6,380 nt of DNA. Origin: an uncultured Lysobacteraceae bacterium. GTDB taxonomy: Bacteria > Pseudomonadota > Gammaproteobacteria > Xanthomonadales > Xanthomonadaceae. The notes below the pieces were generated by a model. It worked only from the letters and a program-made list of their open reading frames with translations, was not told the origin of the DNA and did no database searches. Location: positions 1-6,380 of the forward strand of contig CAMLSB010000111.1 of the NCBI GenBank assembly GCA_946482565.1, read 5' to 3'. The translations under genes and the position numbers were made by a program. This document shows, in pieces, positions 1-4,596 of the stretch (positions within the stretch are counted from its first letter, which is position 1; each line of letters begins with the position of its first letter).

Positions 1-1924
1 TTTCCCAGTTGATGAAGAAGCGCTGGTCGCGGCTCAGGCCGTCGGTCATCGGGTCCGGCGTGCCGGCGGTGGCCGCCTTCATCGCGTCGTAGGCGGTATT
101 CAGGCCGCCGAGGTCGGCGATGTTCTCGCCCAGCGTCAGCTTGCCGTTGACCTTCATGCCCGGCAGCGCCTCGTAGCCGTTGAACTGGTCCACCAGCTTG
201 TCGGTGCGCGCGGCAAAACCCTTGGCGTCGGCGTCCGTCCACCAGTTCTCGAAGTTGCCGGTCGGCCCGAAGCGGCTGCCCTGGTCGTCGTAGCCATGGG
301 TCATCTCGTGGCCGATCACGGCGCCGATGCCGCCGTAGTTGGTCGCGTCGTCCGCCTTCGGGTCGAAGAACGGCGGCTGCAGGATCGCCGCCGGGAACAC
401 GATCTCGTTCTGCGAGGGGTTGTAGTAGGCGTTGACGGTCTGCGGGCTCATGCCCCATTCGGTCTTGTCGACCGGCTTGCCGATCTTGCCCATCATCCAC
501 TTGTAGTTGAACGCGTCGGCCGCCAGCACGTTGCCGAGGTAGCTGTCGCGCGACGTCTGCAGGCCAGCCCAGTCGCGCCACTTGTCGGGATAACCGATCT
601 TGGGCGTGAAGCTTTCCCACTTGGCGATCGCCTTGGCCTTGGTCTCGTCGCTCATCCAGTCGAGTTTCTCGATGCGGCCCTTGAGCGCGGTGCGCAGGTT
701 CTGCACGAGCTTTTCCATCCGCGCCTTGGACTCGGCGGGGAAGGCGGCCTTCACGTAGATCTGGCCGAACGCTTCGCCGGCATTGCCCTCGATCGCGCCG
801 AGCACCCGCTTCCAGCGTGCCTTCTGCTCCTTCTGCCCGCGCATCGTCTTGCTGTAGAACTCGAAGCCTTCCTGCACGAACGGTTCGCTCAGGTAGGGCG
901 AGGCTGCATCGACGGCGTGGAAGCGCAGGTAGGCCTTCCAGTCGTCGAGCGGAACATCGGCGAGCATCTTGCTGACTTCCTCGTGGAAGGCCGGCATCGC
1001 CAGCGAGAACATCGCCGGCACGGCGACGCCCTGCGACTCGAAGAACTTCGTCCACGGGAAGTTCGGCGTCAGCCTGTCGGCGTCCGCCGGCGACACCGGG
1101 TTGTAGTACAGCGACACGTCGCGGGACATTTCCTCGTTCGACTTCGAGGCCTTCGCCAGGCGCGTCTCGAACGCGACGACGGCATCGGCCTGCTTCGCGG
1201 CGGTCGCGGCGTCGGTGCCCGAAAGCTCCAGCACCTTGGCGACGTGCGCGCGATACGCGTCGAGCTTGTCCTTCTTGTCCTTGTCGAAGTAGTAGCCACG
1301 GTCGGGCAGGCCGAGGCCGCCTTGCGTCGCGTAGGCGATGTTCATCGACGAGTTCTTGAAGTCCGCCTCGGGACCGAAGTCGAACAGCACGTTCTCGCCC
1401 TTCGCGGCGGACGTGCGCAGGTAGTCGGCGAGGCCGGCCTGGTCGGGGATGGCGGCGATCGCGTCGAGCTCGCCCTTCAGCGGCGCAATGCCCTGCGCGT
1501 CGATCTTCGCCTGGTCCATGCCCGTCGCGTAGAAGTCGCCGACGATCTTGTCGATGCCCGTCGCGGCGGTGTTCGCGGCCGCCTGTTCCGCGAGCTGGTG
1601 GCGGACCGCGAGCGAGCGCTCGGCGAGCATGTCGAACGCGCCCCACGACGAACGGTCGCCCGGGATCTCGTTGGCGGCGAGCCACTTGCCGTTGACGTAC
1701 TGGCCGAAGTCCTTGCACGCGTTGCCGGCGGTGTCGAGGTCGGACGGCTGGAAACGGATGACCGGTGGCAGCTTGCTTTCATCGAGCGTGTAGGCAGGCG
1801 TGGCAGGCGCGGCCTTGGCGGCCGTATCGGCAGCGGGCGCGGCAGCCGGCTTGCAGGCCCCGAGGGCGAGCGTGGCGGCGAGGGCGACGGCGAGTGTCGC
1901 CGGCTTGAGCATGGCGTGGGTCAT
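1..1924 (-). CDS. M13 family zinc metallopeptidase, lipoprotein (neprilysin/PepO-like), C-terminus off the left edge
   Basis: This is a zinc endopeptidase of the M13 (neprilysin) family, predicted to be anchored in the envelope, where such enzymes cleave oligopeptides. About 641 residues are visible. Residues 1-24 form a lipoprotein signal peptide with lipobox LGAC (Cys24), followed by an Ala/Pro-rich linker. The substrate-binding NAYY lies at residues 498-501. The zinc motif HEMTH is at 539-543 (bases 296-310). The third ligand and its Asp partner lie in GENIADLGG (Glu600, Asp604). The spacing NAYY to HExxH (41 residues) equals that of human neprilysin, and HExxH to Glu is close to it (61 versus 63). 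The family's C-terminal catalytic His/Arg region would fall beyond base 1, so perhaps 50 residues are missing. The start at 1924 has GGGGA about 7 nt upstream. A second ATG at 1912 has no ribosome-binding site but would also leave a working signal peptide. The gene appears monocistronic at its 5' side. The family call is firm; the substrate is unknown. Confidence 0.96.
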   Translation of the reverse strand, partial: MTHAMLKPATLAVALAATLALGACKPAAAPAADTAAKAAPATPAYTLDESKLPPVIRFQPSDLDTAGNACKDFGQYVNGKWLAANEIPGDRSSWGAFDMLAERSLAVRHQLAEQAAANTAATGIDKIVGDFYATGMDQAKIDAQGIAPLKGELDAIAAIPDQAGLADYLRTSAAKGENVLFDFGPEADFKNSSMNIAYATQGGLGLPDRGYYFDKDKKDKLDAYRAHVAKVLELSGTDAATAAKQADAVVAFETRLAKASKSNEEMSRDVSLYYNPVSPADADRLTPNFPWTKFFESQGVAVPAMFSLAMPAFHEEVSKMLADVPLDDWKAYLRFHAVDAASPYLSEPFVQEGFEFYSKTMRGQKEQKARWKRVLGAIEGNAGEAFGQIYVKAAFPAESKARMEKLVQNLRTALKGRIEKLDWMSDETKAKAIAKWESFTPKIGYPDKWRDWAGLQTSRDSYLGNVLAADAFNYKWMMGKIGKPVDKTEWGMSPQTVNAYYNPSQNEIVFPAAILQPPFFDPKADDATNYGGIGAVIGHEMTHGYDDQGSRFGPTGNFENWWTDADAKGFAARTDKLVDQFNGYEALPGMKVNGKLTLGENIADLGGLNTAYDAMKAATAGTPDPMTDGLSRDQRFFINWE

Positions 1925-2090
1925 TCTTGGGTCCCCGGAAAAAGGTTGGGAAGCGTAGTGCGGAGGGAAAGGCGCGCCGCGCCCTTGGCCAGGAACATGG
2001 CGTCCGGCGACTCTAGCCCCTGCGCGCACGGGGCAGGGGGTGTCGAAGGTCACGTTTTCGCGGCGGCGGGGAATCCGGGGGCCGGAAATG

Positions 2091-2116
2091 AAAAAAGCCC
2101 GCATTGCTGCGAGCTT
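2091..2116 (-). terminator. Leftward factor-independent terminator, probably the ancestral tRNA-Asn terminator
   Basis: Read on the minus strand, 2116-2108 pairs with 2103-2095 in a 9-bp stem with one G-U wobble, closed by a GCAA tetraloop and followed by six T (2096-2091). It lies 17 nt beyond the end of the truncated tRNA-Asn copy. I infer that it terminated the tRNA gene before the element inserted. It may still insulate the peptidase gene from transcription leaving the element. Confidence 0.8.
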
Positions 2117-2133
2117 CAGACAGGAGATGCGGA

Positions 2134-2178
2134 TGGCGCCCGAAGTTGGACTCGAACCAACGACCCCCTGATTAACAG
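2134..2178 (-). repeat. Distal attachment-site repeat: truncated 3' copy of tRNA-Asn
   Basis: These 45 bp are identical to 4463-4507. On the minus strand they run from the first base of the anticodon loop (CTGTTAA, anticodon GTT) through the T arm and acceptor 3' strand to the encoded CCA. The 5' half of a tRNA is absent: bases beyond 2178 (GACGGAAAAG) do not match the gene. This fragment therefore cannot fold as a tRNA. It is the typical scar left where an element integrates in the 3' part of a tRNA gene. Identity stops exactly at the loop edge and at CCA, which agrees with tyrosine-recombinase crossover in the anticodon region. The recombinase type is an inference. Confidence 0.92.
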
Positions 2179-2188
2179 GACGGAAAAG

Positions 2189-2200
2189 TTTATCGATAAA
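2189..2200. repeat. 12-bp perfect palindrome TTTATCGATAAA near the left element end
   Basis: A perfect 6+6 palindrome starts 11 bp inside the left tRNA repeat, in an AT-rich patch. Its position next to the crossover repeat suggests a protein-binding site used in excision or integration. No specific protein is recognised, and a chance AT-rich palindrome cannot be excluded. Confidence 0.4.
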
Positions 2201-2221
2201 TCAATTAGATGGGGTGGCGAA

Positions 2222-2285
2222 TTTTCAGGAGGCGCGAGGCTGGAACTCGCGCTGTTGCTGGCGTTCCCTCGGAATTTTCAGGAGG
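2222..2285 (+). repeat. Left pair of TTTTCAGGAGG end repeats
   Basis: Two identical 11-bp copies lie at 2222-2232 and 2275-2285. Both are preceded by AA, giving the 13-mer AATTTTCAGGAGG, and they are 53 bp apart, close to five helical turns. The same motif recurs twice in the same orientation at the right end (4393-4416). Occurrence only at both termini suggests arm-type recombinase or accessory-factor sites. Although AGGAGG resembles a ribosome-binding site, no sensible reading frame follows either copy. Confidence 0.6.
2232..2252. repeat. 7-bp perfect hairpin between the left end repeats
   Basis: GCGCGAG (2232-2238) and CTCGCGC (2246-2252) form a perfect stem around a 7-nt loop. The stem directly abuts the first TTTTCAGGAGG copy. 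It lies downstream of the DUF4760 gene, but no T-run follows on either strand, so it is a poor factor-independent terminator. It could be a structural part of the attachment region or a transcript 3'-end stabiliser. Confidence 0.45.
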
Positions 2286-2306
2286 TGGTTTGAGTGTGGG
2301 CATAGC

Positions 2307-2837
2307 TCAGCCAAGTCGAAATCGGGGAAGCCACCATGGTCTTAGCTTCGTGCGTGGCTTAATCGGGTCCACGGCCCATCGCTCAGCAAGCCAGCAGAAT
2401 TCTTGGTAGGTCGTTGGGCGAGAATGCCGCTCGCGGATGCCCTTAATCAGGGGAAGCGCGCGCTCGTGGGCCCGAAGGACAGAGCTGCAATAGTTTTTCT
2501 TCAAAATGTCTTCATTCAGGATGCCTTCCTGAATTCCCACTGCCAACGATTCAAAATAATTCAGCAGGTAAACGACGCAGTCGTACTCATCAGTGGGTTG
2601 ATCGAGAAAGGCGAGTTCACGGGAAGATTTATGGTCTTTCTCGATCTTAGCGAGGCAGCTGATGCCTCTCTGAAAGTGCTTATCGCCACGCATACCGAAA
2701 ACAAGGTCGGAACTCTGCTTTCGTCTTGCTGTGGCCCTTGCGCTCGTAATCGAAAGCACCGCAACAATGATGGCAACCAGCATCATTGTGTTTCTGAAGA
2801 AGGTGGTGCTAATGGCATCGAAGATTGCCTGCAACAT
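2307..2837 (-). CDS. DUF4760-like membrane-anchored protein
   Basis: This 176-residue protein has one N-terminal membrane segment (about residues 17-33). A basic stretch with ARATARRKQ follows, suggesting that the rest is cytoplasmic. The arrangement of a membrane anchor, a basic helix, a middle part with VVYLLNYFESLAVGI (88-102) and a later EFCWLAERW (146-154) fits my recollection of the DUF4760 family, whose function is not established. Seeing no catalytic motif, I give it no enzymatic role. The start is well supported: GAGGGGGGA lies 4 nt before the ATG, and the leader is nearly identical to that of the divergent antitoxin gene. The gene ends 129 bp before the left attachment repeat. It is transcribed away from the antitoxin operon across a spacer of about 500 bp. 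It is probably cargo of the element, possibly defence or stress related, but that is only context. Confidence 0.75.
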   Translation of the reverse strand: MLQAIFDAISTTFFRNTMMLVAIIVAVLSITSARATARRKQSSDLVFGMRGDKHFQRGISCLAKIEKDHKSSRELAFLDQPTDEYDCVVYLLNYFESLAVGIQEGILNEDILKKNYCSSVLRAHERALPLIKGIRERHSRPTTYQEFCWLAERWAVDPIKPRTKLRPWWLPRFRLG

Positions 2838-2852
2838 ATATCCCCCCTCGCG
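2837..2852 (-). promoter_or_regulatory. Ribosome-binding leader of the DUF4760 gene, shared with the antitoxin gene
   Basis: On the minus strand the leader reads CGCGAGGGGGGATATA, its last A being the first base of the start codon. The leader at 3317-3331 in front of the antitoxin gene is the same except for one G fewer. The G-rich core is a strong Shine-Dalgarno match. Conservation beyond that core is what makes it notable. Confidence 0.6.
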
Positions 2853-2871
2853 ATTGGCTCCCCCAGAACGA

Positions 2872-2897
2872 GACTACCCGCCAAGTGGCGGGTAGTC
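2872..2897. repeat. Perfect 11-bp inverted repeat with 4-nt loop
   Basis: GACTACCCGCC (2872-2882) and GGCGGGTAGTC (2887-2897) are perfect complements around AAGT. The structure lies about 35 bp upstream of the DUF4760 start. No T-run follows on either strand, so terminator function is unlikely. It could be an operator, an mRNA leader structure of the DUF4760 transcript, or a REP-like dispersed palindrome. Confidence 0.7.
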
Positions 2898-3140
2898 GTA
2901 TCAAAGGACTCATTAGATGTGGTCGTAACCGTCGTTTCGCATCTTCGCCCTCCAAGCCGTTTGGCGAGTGAACTATGCCATACACCGACTTAAAATGGCC
3001 TAAGGGTAAAAGGCGGGCCACATGCGTCGCAGGGCGCATCTCAACATGGGTGAGACGGCCAAATTCCCTACGGCGACGTCCTGGCACAGGTGTCCAGCCC
3101 TCCTGCGGCAGGGTCGGATACGCTGCTTCTGGGAGGCGGG

Positions 3141-3289
3141 AACCAGCCCGATGAACGGCTACTTATCCATAAGTTATCCACAGATTTATCACCAGCTGCC
3201 GTGTTATTCTTCAAGCTGAGAACGTGGTCTGGGCCTCAGTCGAGGGCACGTTTCTTTAAGCAACTTGGCTCCGCTCATCGGGCTTGGTT
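3141..3289. repeat. Imperfect long inverted repeat enclosing the DnaA-box-like sites
   Basis: The left arm AACCAGCCCGATGAACGG (3141-3158) matches the reverse complement of the right arm (3271-3289), AACCAAGCCCGATGAGCGG, with one extra base and one substitution. The arms are 112 bp apart and enclose the palindrome/DnaA-box cluster and the likely antitoxin promoter. The 149-bp span could be a regulatory looping site or a small MITE-like insertion. No clear target-site duplication is visible (GGCGGG versus GGCAGG at the outer edges). Confidence 0.5.
3161..3194 (+). promoter_or_regulatory. DnaA-box-like cluster overlapping a 6-2-6 palindrome
   Basis: TTATCCACA at 3174-3182 is a perfect consensus DnaA box. 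TTATCCATA at 3163-3171 is one base off. TTATCACCA at 3186-3194 is a poor third match. Start-to-start spacing of 11 and 12 bp places all three near the same helical face. The first copy lies in a palindrome, ACTTAT-CC-ATAAGT (3161-3174), which looks like a dimer operator. The cluster is about 150 bp upstream of the antitoxin start. Two readings compete: DnaA binding (replication or cell-cycle-linked control), or an autoregulatory operator of the antitoxin operon that resembles DnaA boxes by chance. The element has no replication gene. Confidence 0.5.
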
Positions 3290-3316
3290 GGCAGGGGGAA
3301 ACTGGTGAGTTGCGTC

Positions 3317-3331
3317 CGCGAGGGGGATATA
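3317..3331 (+). promoter_or_regulatory. Ribosome-binding leader of the antitoxin gene
   Basis: CGCGAGGGGGATATA lies just before the ATG at 3335, with the A/G-rich core 7-8 nt from the start. It is almost identical to the leader of the divergent DUF4760 gene (2837-2852, minus). It supports 3335 as the start over the upstream GTG at 3305, although that codon also has AGGGGG at good spacing (3293-3298). Confidence 0.6.
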
Positions 3332-3334
3332 CGG

Positions 3335-3946
3335 ATGCCGATGGAGATGGCCGTGAGCCACGCGACCGAACGGGCGCAAACGTTCGATGCCGAAAAGGCG
3401 ATCGCCGCGATCGCATACCTGGTGGAACAGTCAGGTGCAGATCTGTATGCCGTAATGAAGATGGTGTACCTGGCAGACAGGACGCATCTCGGAAAGTTCG
3501 GTCGGACTATTACCGGCGACGAATACACCGCGATGGAAAAGGGTCCTTTGCCTGAGCGGTCTTACAACATGTGCAAGTACATCCGTGGTCAGCGATCGTA
3601 TTTTGATGCGCTGCCGGATGCGCGTTCCCGTTTGCGCATGATTGGCAACAATTTTGAGTTGGTTTCGCCGCCTGATCTCGACGTTTTTAGCAAGAGCGAC
3701 CTGAGCGCGCTCAATGAGACGGTGTCCCTTTATCGGCGCGGCCAATTCGGCGCGATATGGAAGGCGTCGCACGATGCAGCATGGAAAGCAGCTTGGGAAA
3801 AAGCTGAGGCGCGCGGCATCGGGTCAATTTCGATGGATCTCGATTCAATCGCCGCTAGTCTTCCTGACTCGGCAGCATTAATCGAGTATCTCGAAGATCC
3901 GCACCCAGGCGAGGCGAGTCACGAGTTCGAATCTGCTGTCGGCTGA
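3335..3946 (+). CDS. Panacea-domain (SocA-like) antitoxin
   Basis: The 203-residue product resembles the Panacea/SocA-like antitoxin domain (formerly DUF4065), a versatile domain found next to many unrelated toxins, which it neutralises by direct binding. Visible hallmarks are an opening helix AEKAIAAIAYLVEQSG (19-34) and KMVYLADRTHLGKFG (42-56). These are followed by TITGDEYTAMEKGPLP (58-73), corresponding to the family's R-x-I-T-G-D-x-Y-x-A-M-x-x-G-P pattern. The C-terminal third is helical and charged, without a known motif. The start at 3335 follows AGGGGG at 7-8 nt. In-frame TTG 3284 and GTG 3305 would add 17 or 10 residues outside the domain, and internal ATGs follow at 3341 and 3347. 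Only 19 nt separate it from the downstream small gene, which implies an operon and matches antitoxin-first order. It is probably autoregulated through the upstream palindrome, but that is unproven. Family confidence is high; the antitoxin role is inferred from family and context. Confidence 0.85.
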   Translation: MPMEMAVSHATERAQTFDAEKAIAAIAYLVEQSGADLYAVMKMVYLADRTHLGKFGRTITGDEYTAMEKGPLPERSYNMCKYIRGQRSYFDALPDARSRLRMIGNNFELVSPPDLDVFSKSDLSALNETVSLYRRGQFGAIWKASHDAAWKAAWEKAEARGIGSISMDLDSIAASLPDSAALIEYLEDPHPGEASHEFESAVG

Positions 3947-3965
3947 AGAAGGCGCGTCAGGGACG

Positions 3966-4367
3966 ATGCTTGAAATCAAAGTCGGACAAGTTTTCCGTCT
4001 CTGGTGCGCGATATGCCGCCCGCCAAAATTCAAATTTTTCGTTGTGGCTCTTGTCGAGCCCCGGCCGCGCTATTTTCTGATTAATTCGAATGCGGCTCCA
4101 TTTCAGCTTGCGCAGCCGGCGCTCGCCGTGCATCAACTCCCAGCCAATGCGGGAGAAAATAGCTTTCTGCACCACGATTCGATCTTGGATACGAGCCAGC
4201 TTTTAGGTGGCCACACGGCGAGTGACTTAGAAGACCTGTATCAAAAGGACAGTAATGTCTTGCTGGGCGTCGTATGCGCGAAGTTGCGTCGACATGCCCG
4301 GCATGTGATTGAGAACAGCGAAGTACTGTCGAAGCGTGAGATCGATTCGCTACTTTCGGTGTGGTAA
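3966..4367 (+). CDS. Unrecognised small protein in toxin position (possible PemK-like fold)
   Basis: This 133-residue protein is encoded 19 nt after the Panacea gene, so it is the expected partner toxin. The N-terminus, VGQVFRLW followed by KFKFFVVALVEP and RYFLINSN (residues 6-42), looks like successive beta strands of a small barrel. Then comes ENSFLHHDSILDTSQL (64-79), with a His-His-Asp-Ser cluster, and a helical C-terminal half ending in LRRHARHVIENS...IDSLLSVW. The strand pattern and H-D-S motif loosely recall PemK/MazF-type barrel proteins. I cannot assign it to a named toxin family, and no active site is certain. There is no signal peptide or membrane segment. The ribosome-binding site is probably AGAAGG at 3947-3952, a rather long 13 nt from the ATG, so translation may be coupled to the upstream gene. 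The gene ends just before the right-end repeats. Confidence 0.7.
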   Translation: MLEIKVGQVFRLWCAICRPPKFKFFVVALVEPRPRYFLINSNAAPFQLAQPALAVHQLPANAGENSFLHHDSILDTSQLLGGHTASDLEDLYQKDSNVLLGVVCAKLRRHARHVIENSEVLSKREIDSLLSVW

Positions 4368-4392
4368 ATCGTCTCGAAAGCACAGAGATTAT

Positions 4393-4416
4393 TTTTCAGG
4401 AGCATTTTTCAGGAGG
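4393..4416 (+). repeat. Right pair of TTTTCAGGAG end repeats
   Basis: ATTTTTCAGGAGC and ATTTTTCAGGAGG form a tandem, with cores at 4393-4402 and 4406-4416, 13 bp apart. They have the same orientation as the two left-end copies (2222-2232, 2275-2285). The first copy has C instead of the final G. They lie between the end of the putative toxin gene and the terminator, about 50-70 bp inside the right attachment repeat. Confidence 0.6.
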
Positions 4417-4422
4417 CAAAAG

Positions 4423-4454
4423 AAAAAAGGCCTGCGTTCGTCACGCAAGCCTTT
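4423..4454 (-). terminator. tRNA-Asn terminator, carried by the element
   Basis: On the minus strand 4454-4444 pairs with 4436-4426 in an 11-bp stem with one wobble, a 7-nt loop and six T (4428-4423). It starts 8 nt after the tRNA CCA end. On the plus strand the same stem has one mismatch and a broken T tail, so it may weakly stop the antitoxin/toxin transcript as well. It differs in sequence from the terminator at 2091-2116, so each attachment copy has its own. Confidence 0.85.
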
Positions 4455-4462
4455 GAATTCTT

Positions 4463-4507
4463 TGGCGCCCGAAGTTGGACTCGAACCAACGACCCCCTGA
4501 TTAACAG
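4463..4507 (-). repeat. Proximal attachment-site repeat, inside the intact tRNA-Asn
   Basis: These 45 bp form the 3' part of the functional tRNA and are identical to 2134-2178. Because the crossover falls within this segment, the 3' portion of the present tRNA gene is probably supplied by the element, which restores the gene exactly. Confidence 0.92.
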
Positions 4508-4539
4508 TCAAGTGCTCTAACCGGCTGAGCTATTCGGGC
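4463..4539 (-). tRNA. tRNA-Asn (anticodon GUU)
   Basis: This is a complete 77-nt tRNA with encoded CCA. The 7-bp acceptor stem is GCCCGAA/TTCGGGC and the D stem GCTC/GAGC. The anticodon stem CTTGA/TCAGG (one wobble) carries loop CTGTTAA, anticodon GTT. The variable loop has five bases, and the T arm is GTTGG-TTCGAGT-CCAAC. The discriminator base is G. It reads AAC/AAU codons. Its 3' part serves as the integration site of the element to the left. A candidate promoter lies just upstream at 4550-4578. Confidence 0.97.
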
Positions 4540-4549
4540 GGGGCCGCAT

Positions 4550-4578
4550 ATTGTGCCGTCGGCCCCGGCGTGGCGCAA
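4550..4578 (-). promoter_or_regulatory. Candidate sigma-70 promoter of tRNA-Asn
   Basis: On the minus strand TTGCGC (4578-4573) and CACAAT (4555-4550) are separated by exactly 17 bp, with the -10 box ending 10 nt before the tRNA 5' end. The match to consensus is moderate (3/6 and 4/6). Position and spacing fit a tRNA promoter in the short gap after the pilin gene. Confidence 0.45.
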
Positions 4579-4596
4579 CCGCGCCGAACGCCGCGC

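Larger units (their letters stand above)
2838..3334. other. Signal-rich spacer between the divergent element genes
   Basis: There is no convincing gene in these roughly 500 bp. Small open frames on both strands lack ribosome-binding sites and family resemblance. From left to right the spacer contains a perfect 11-bp hairpin (2872-2897) and several short stem-loop candidates between about 3013 and 3115 (for example ATGCG/CGCAT at 3023-3040 and CTGG/CCAG near 3082-3098). It also contains one arm of a long inverted repeat (3141-3158), DnaA-box-like sequences (3163-3182), the second arm (3271-3289) and the antitoxin leader. Promoters for both divergent genes must lie here. I see no strong -35/-10 pair, and the weak TATTCT at 3205-3210 is only a candidate -10 for the antitoxin operon. 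Confidence 0.6.
2134..4507. mobile_element. Small integrated element in tRNA-Asn, no integrase (2329-bp unit)
   Basis: The element is delimited by 45-bp perfect direct repeats of the tRNA-Asn 3' end at 2134-2178 and 4463-4507. Between them lie a DUF4760-type gene (minus), a divergent Panacea antitoxin gene with a downstream small gene (plus), and several structured non-coding stretches. No reading frame resembles a tyrosine or serine recombinase, a relaxase, a replication protein, an excisionase or phage proteins. Base composition and codon use (ATA, TTA and TTT codons, T-rich spacers) differ visibly from the GC-rich flanks. Perfect repeats and intact genes argue against an old decayed island. 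The likely reading is a non-autonomous or satellite-like islet mobilised in trans. The alternative is the residue of a larger island whose integrase was cleanly deleted. Confidence 0.85.

Noticed and set aside
2134..2178. Second functional tRNA-Asn gene at the left repeat
   Set aside because: Only the part from the anticodon loop to CCA is present; acceptor 5' strand, D arm and anticodon 5' stem are missing.
2222..2285. AGGAGG in the end repeats taken as ribosome-binding sites
   Set aside because: No usable start codon with an open frame follows at proper distance at 2232, 2285 or 4416 (after 2285 only a three-codon GTG frame). Repetition at both element ends argues for another role.
296..2293. 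665-codon open frame on the plus strand
   Set aside because: It is antisense to the peptidase gene, which has all M13 motifs on the other strand. The frame is open because of high third-position GC, its product is Arg/Val/Gly-rich without family features, and it runs through the truncated tRNA copy.
2872..2897. Hairpin as a factor-independent terminator
   Set aside because: There is no T-run on either strand after the stem.
2403..2993. 196-codon open frame on the plus strand over the DUF4760 gene
   Set aside because: It has no ribosome-binding site or family resemblance. The opposite strand has a membrane segment, a strong ribosome-binding site and a recognisable family.
2809..3087. 92-codon minus-strand frame upstream of the DUF4760 gene
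   Set aside because: It overlaps the DUF4760 start, crosses the perfect hairpin, has no good ribosome-binding site and resembles nothing I know.
3022..3308. Two overlapping small plus-strand frames (65 and 72 codons) in the spacer
   Set aside because: They lack ribosome-binding sites, cover the DnaA-box and inverted-repeat region, and have no protein-like features.
2838..3334. CRISPR array, insertion sequence or integrase remnant in the spacer
   Set aside because: No regularly spaced repeats, no transposase or recombinase fragments in any frame, and no convincing target-site duplication.
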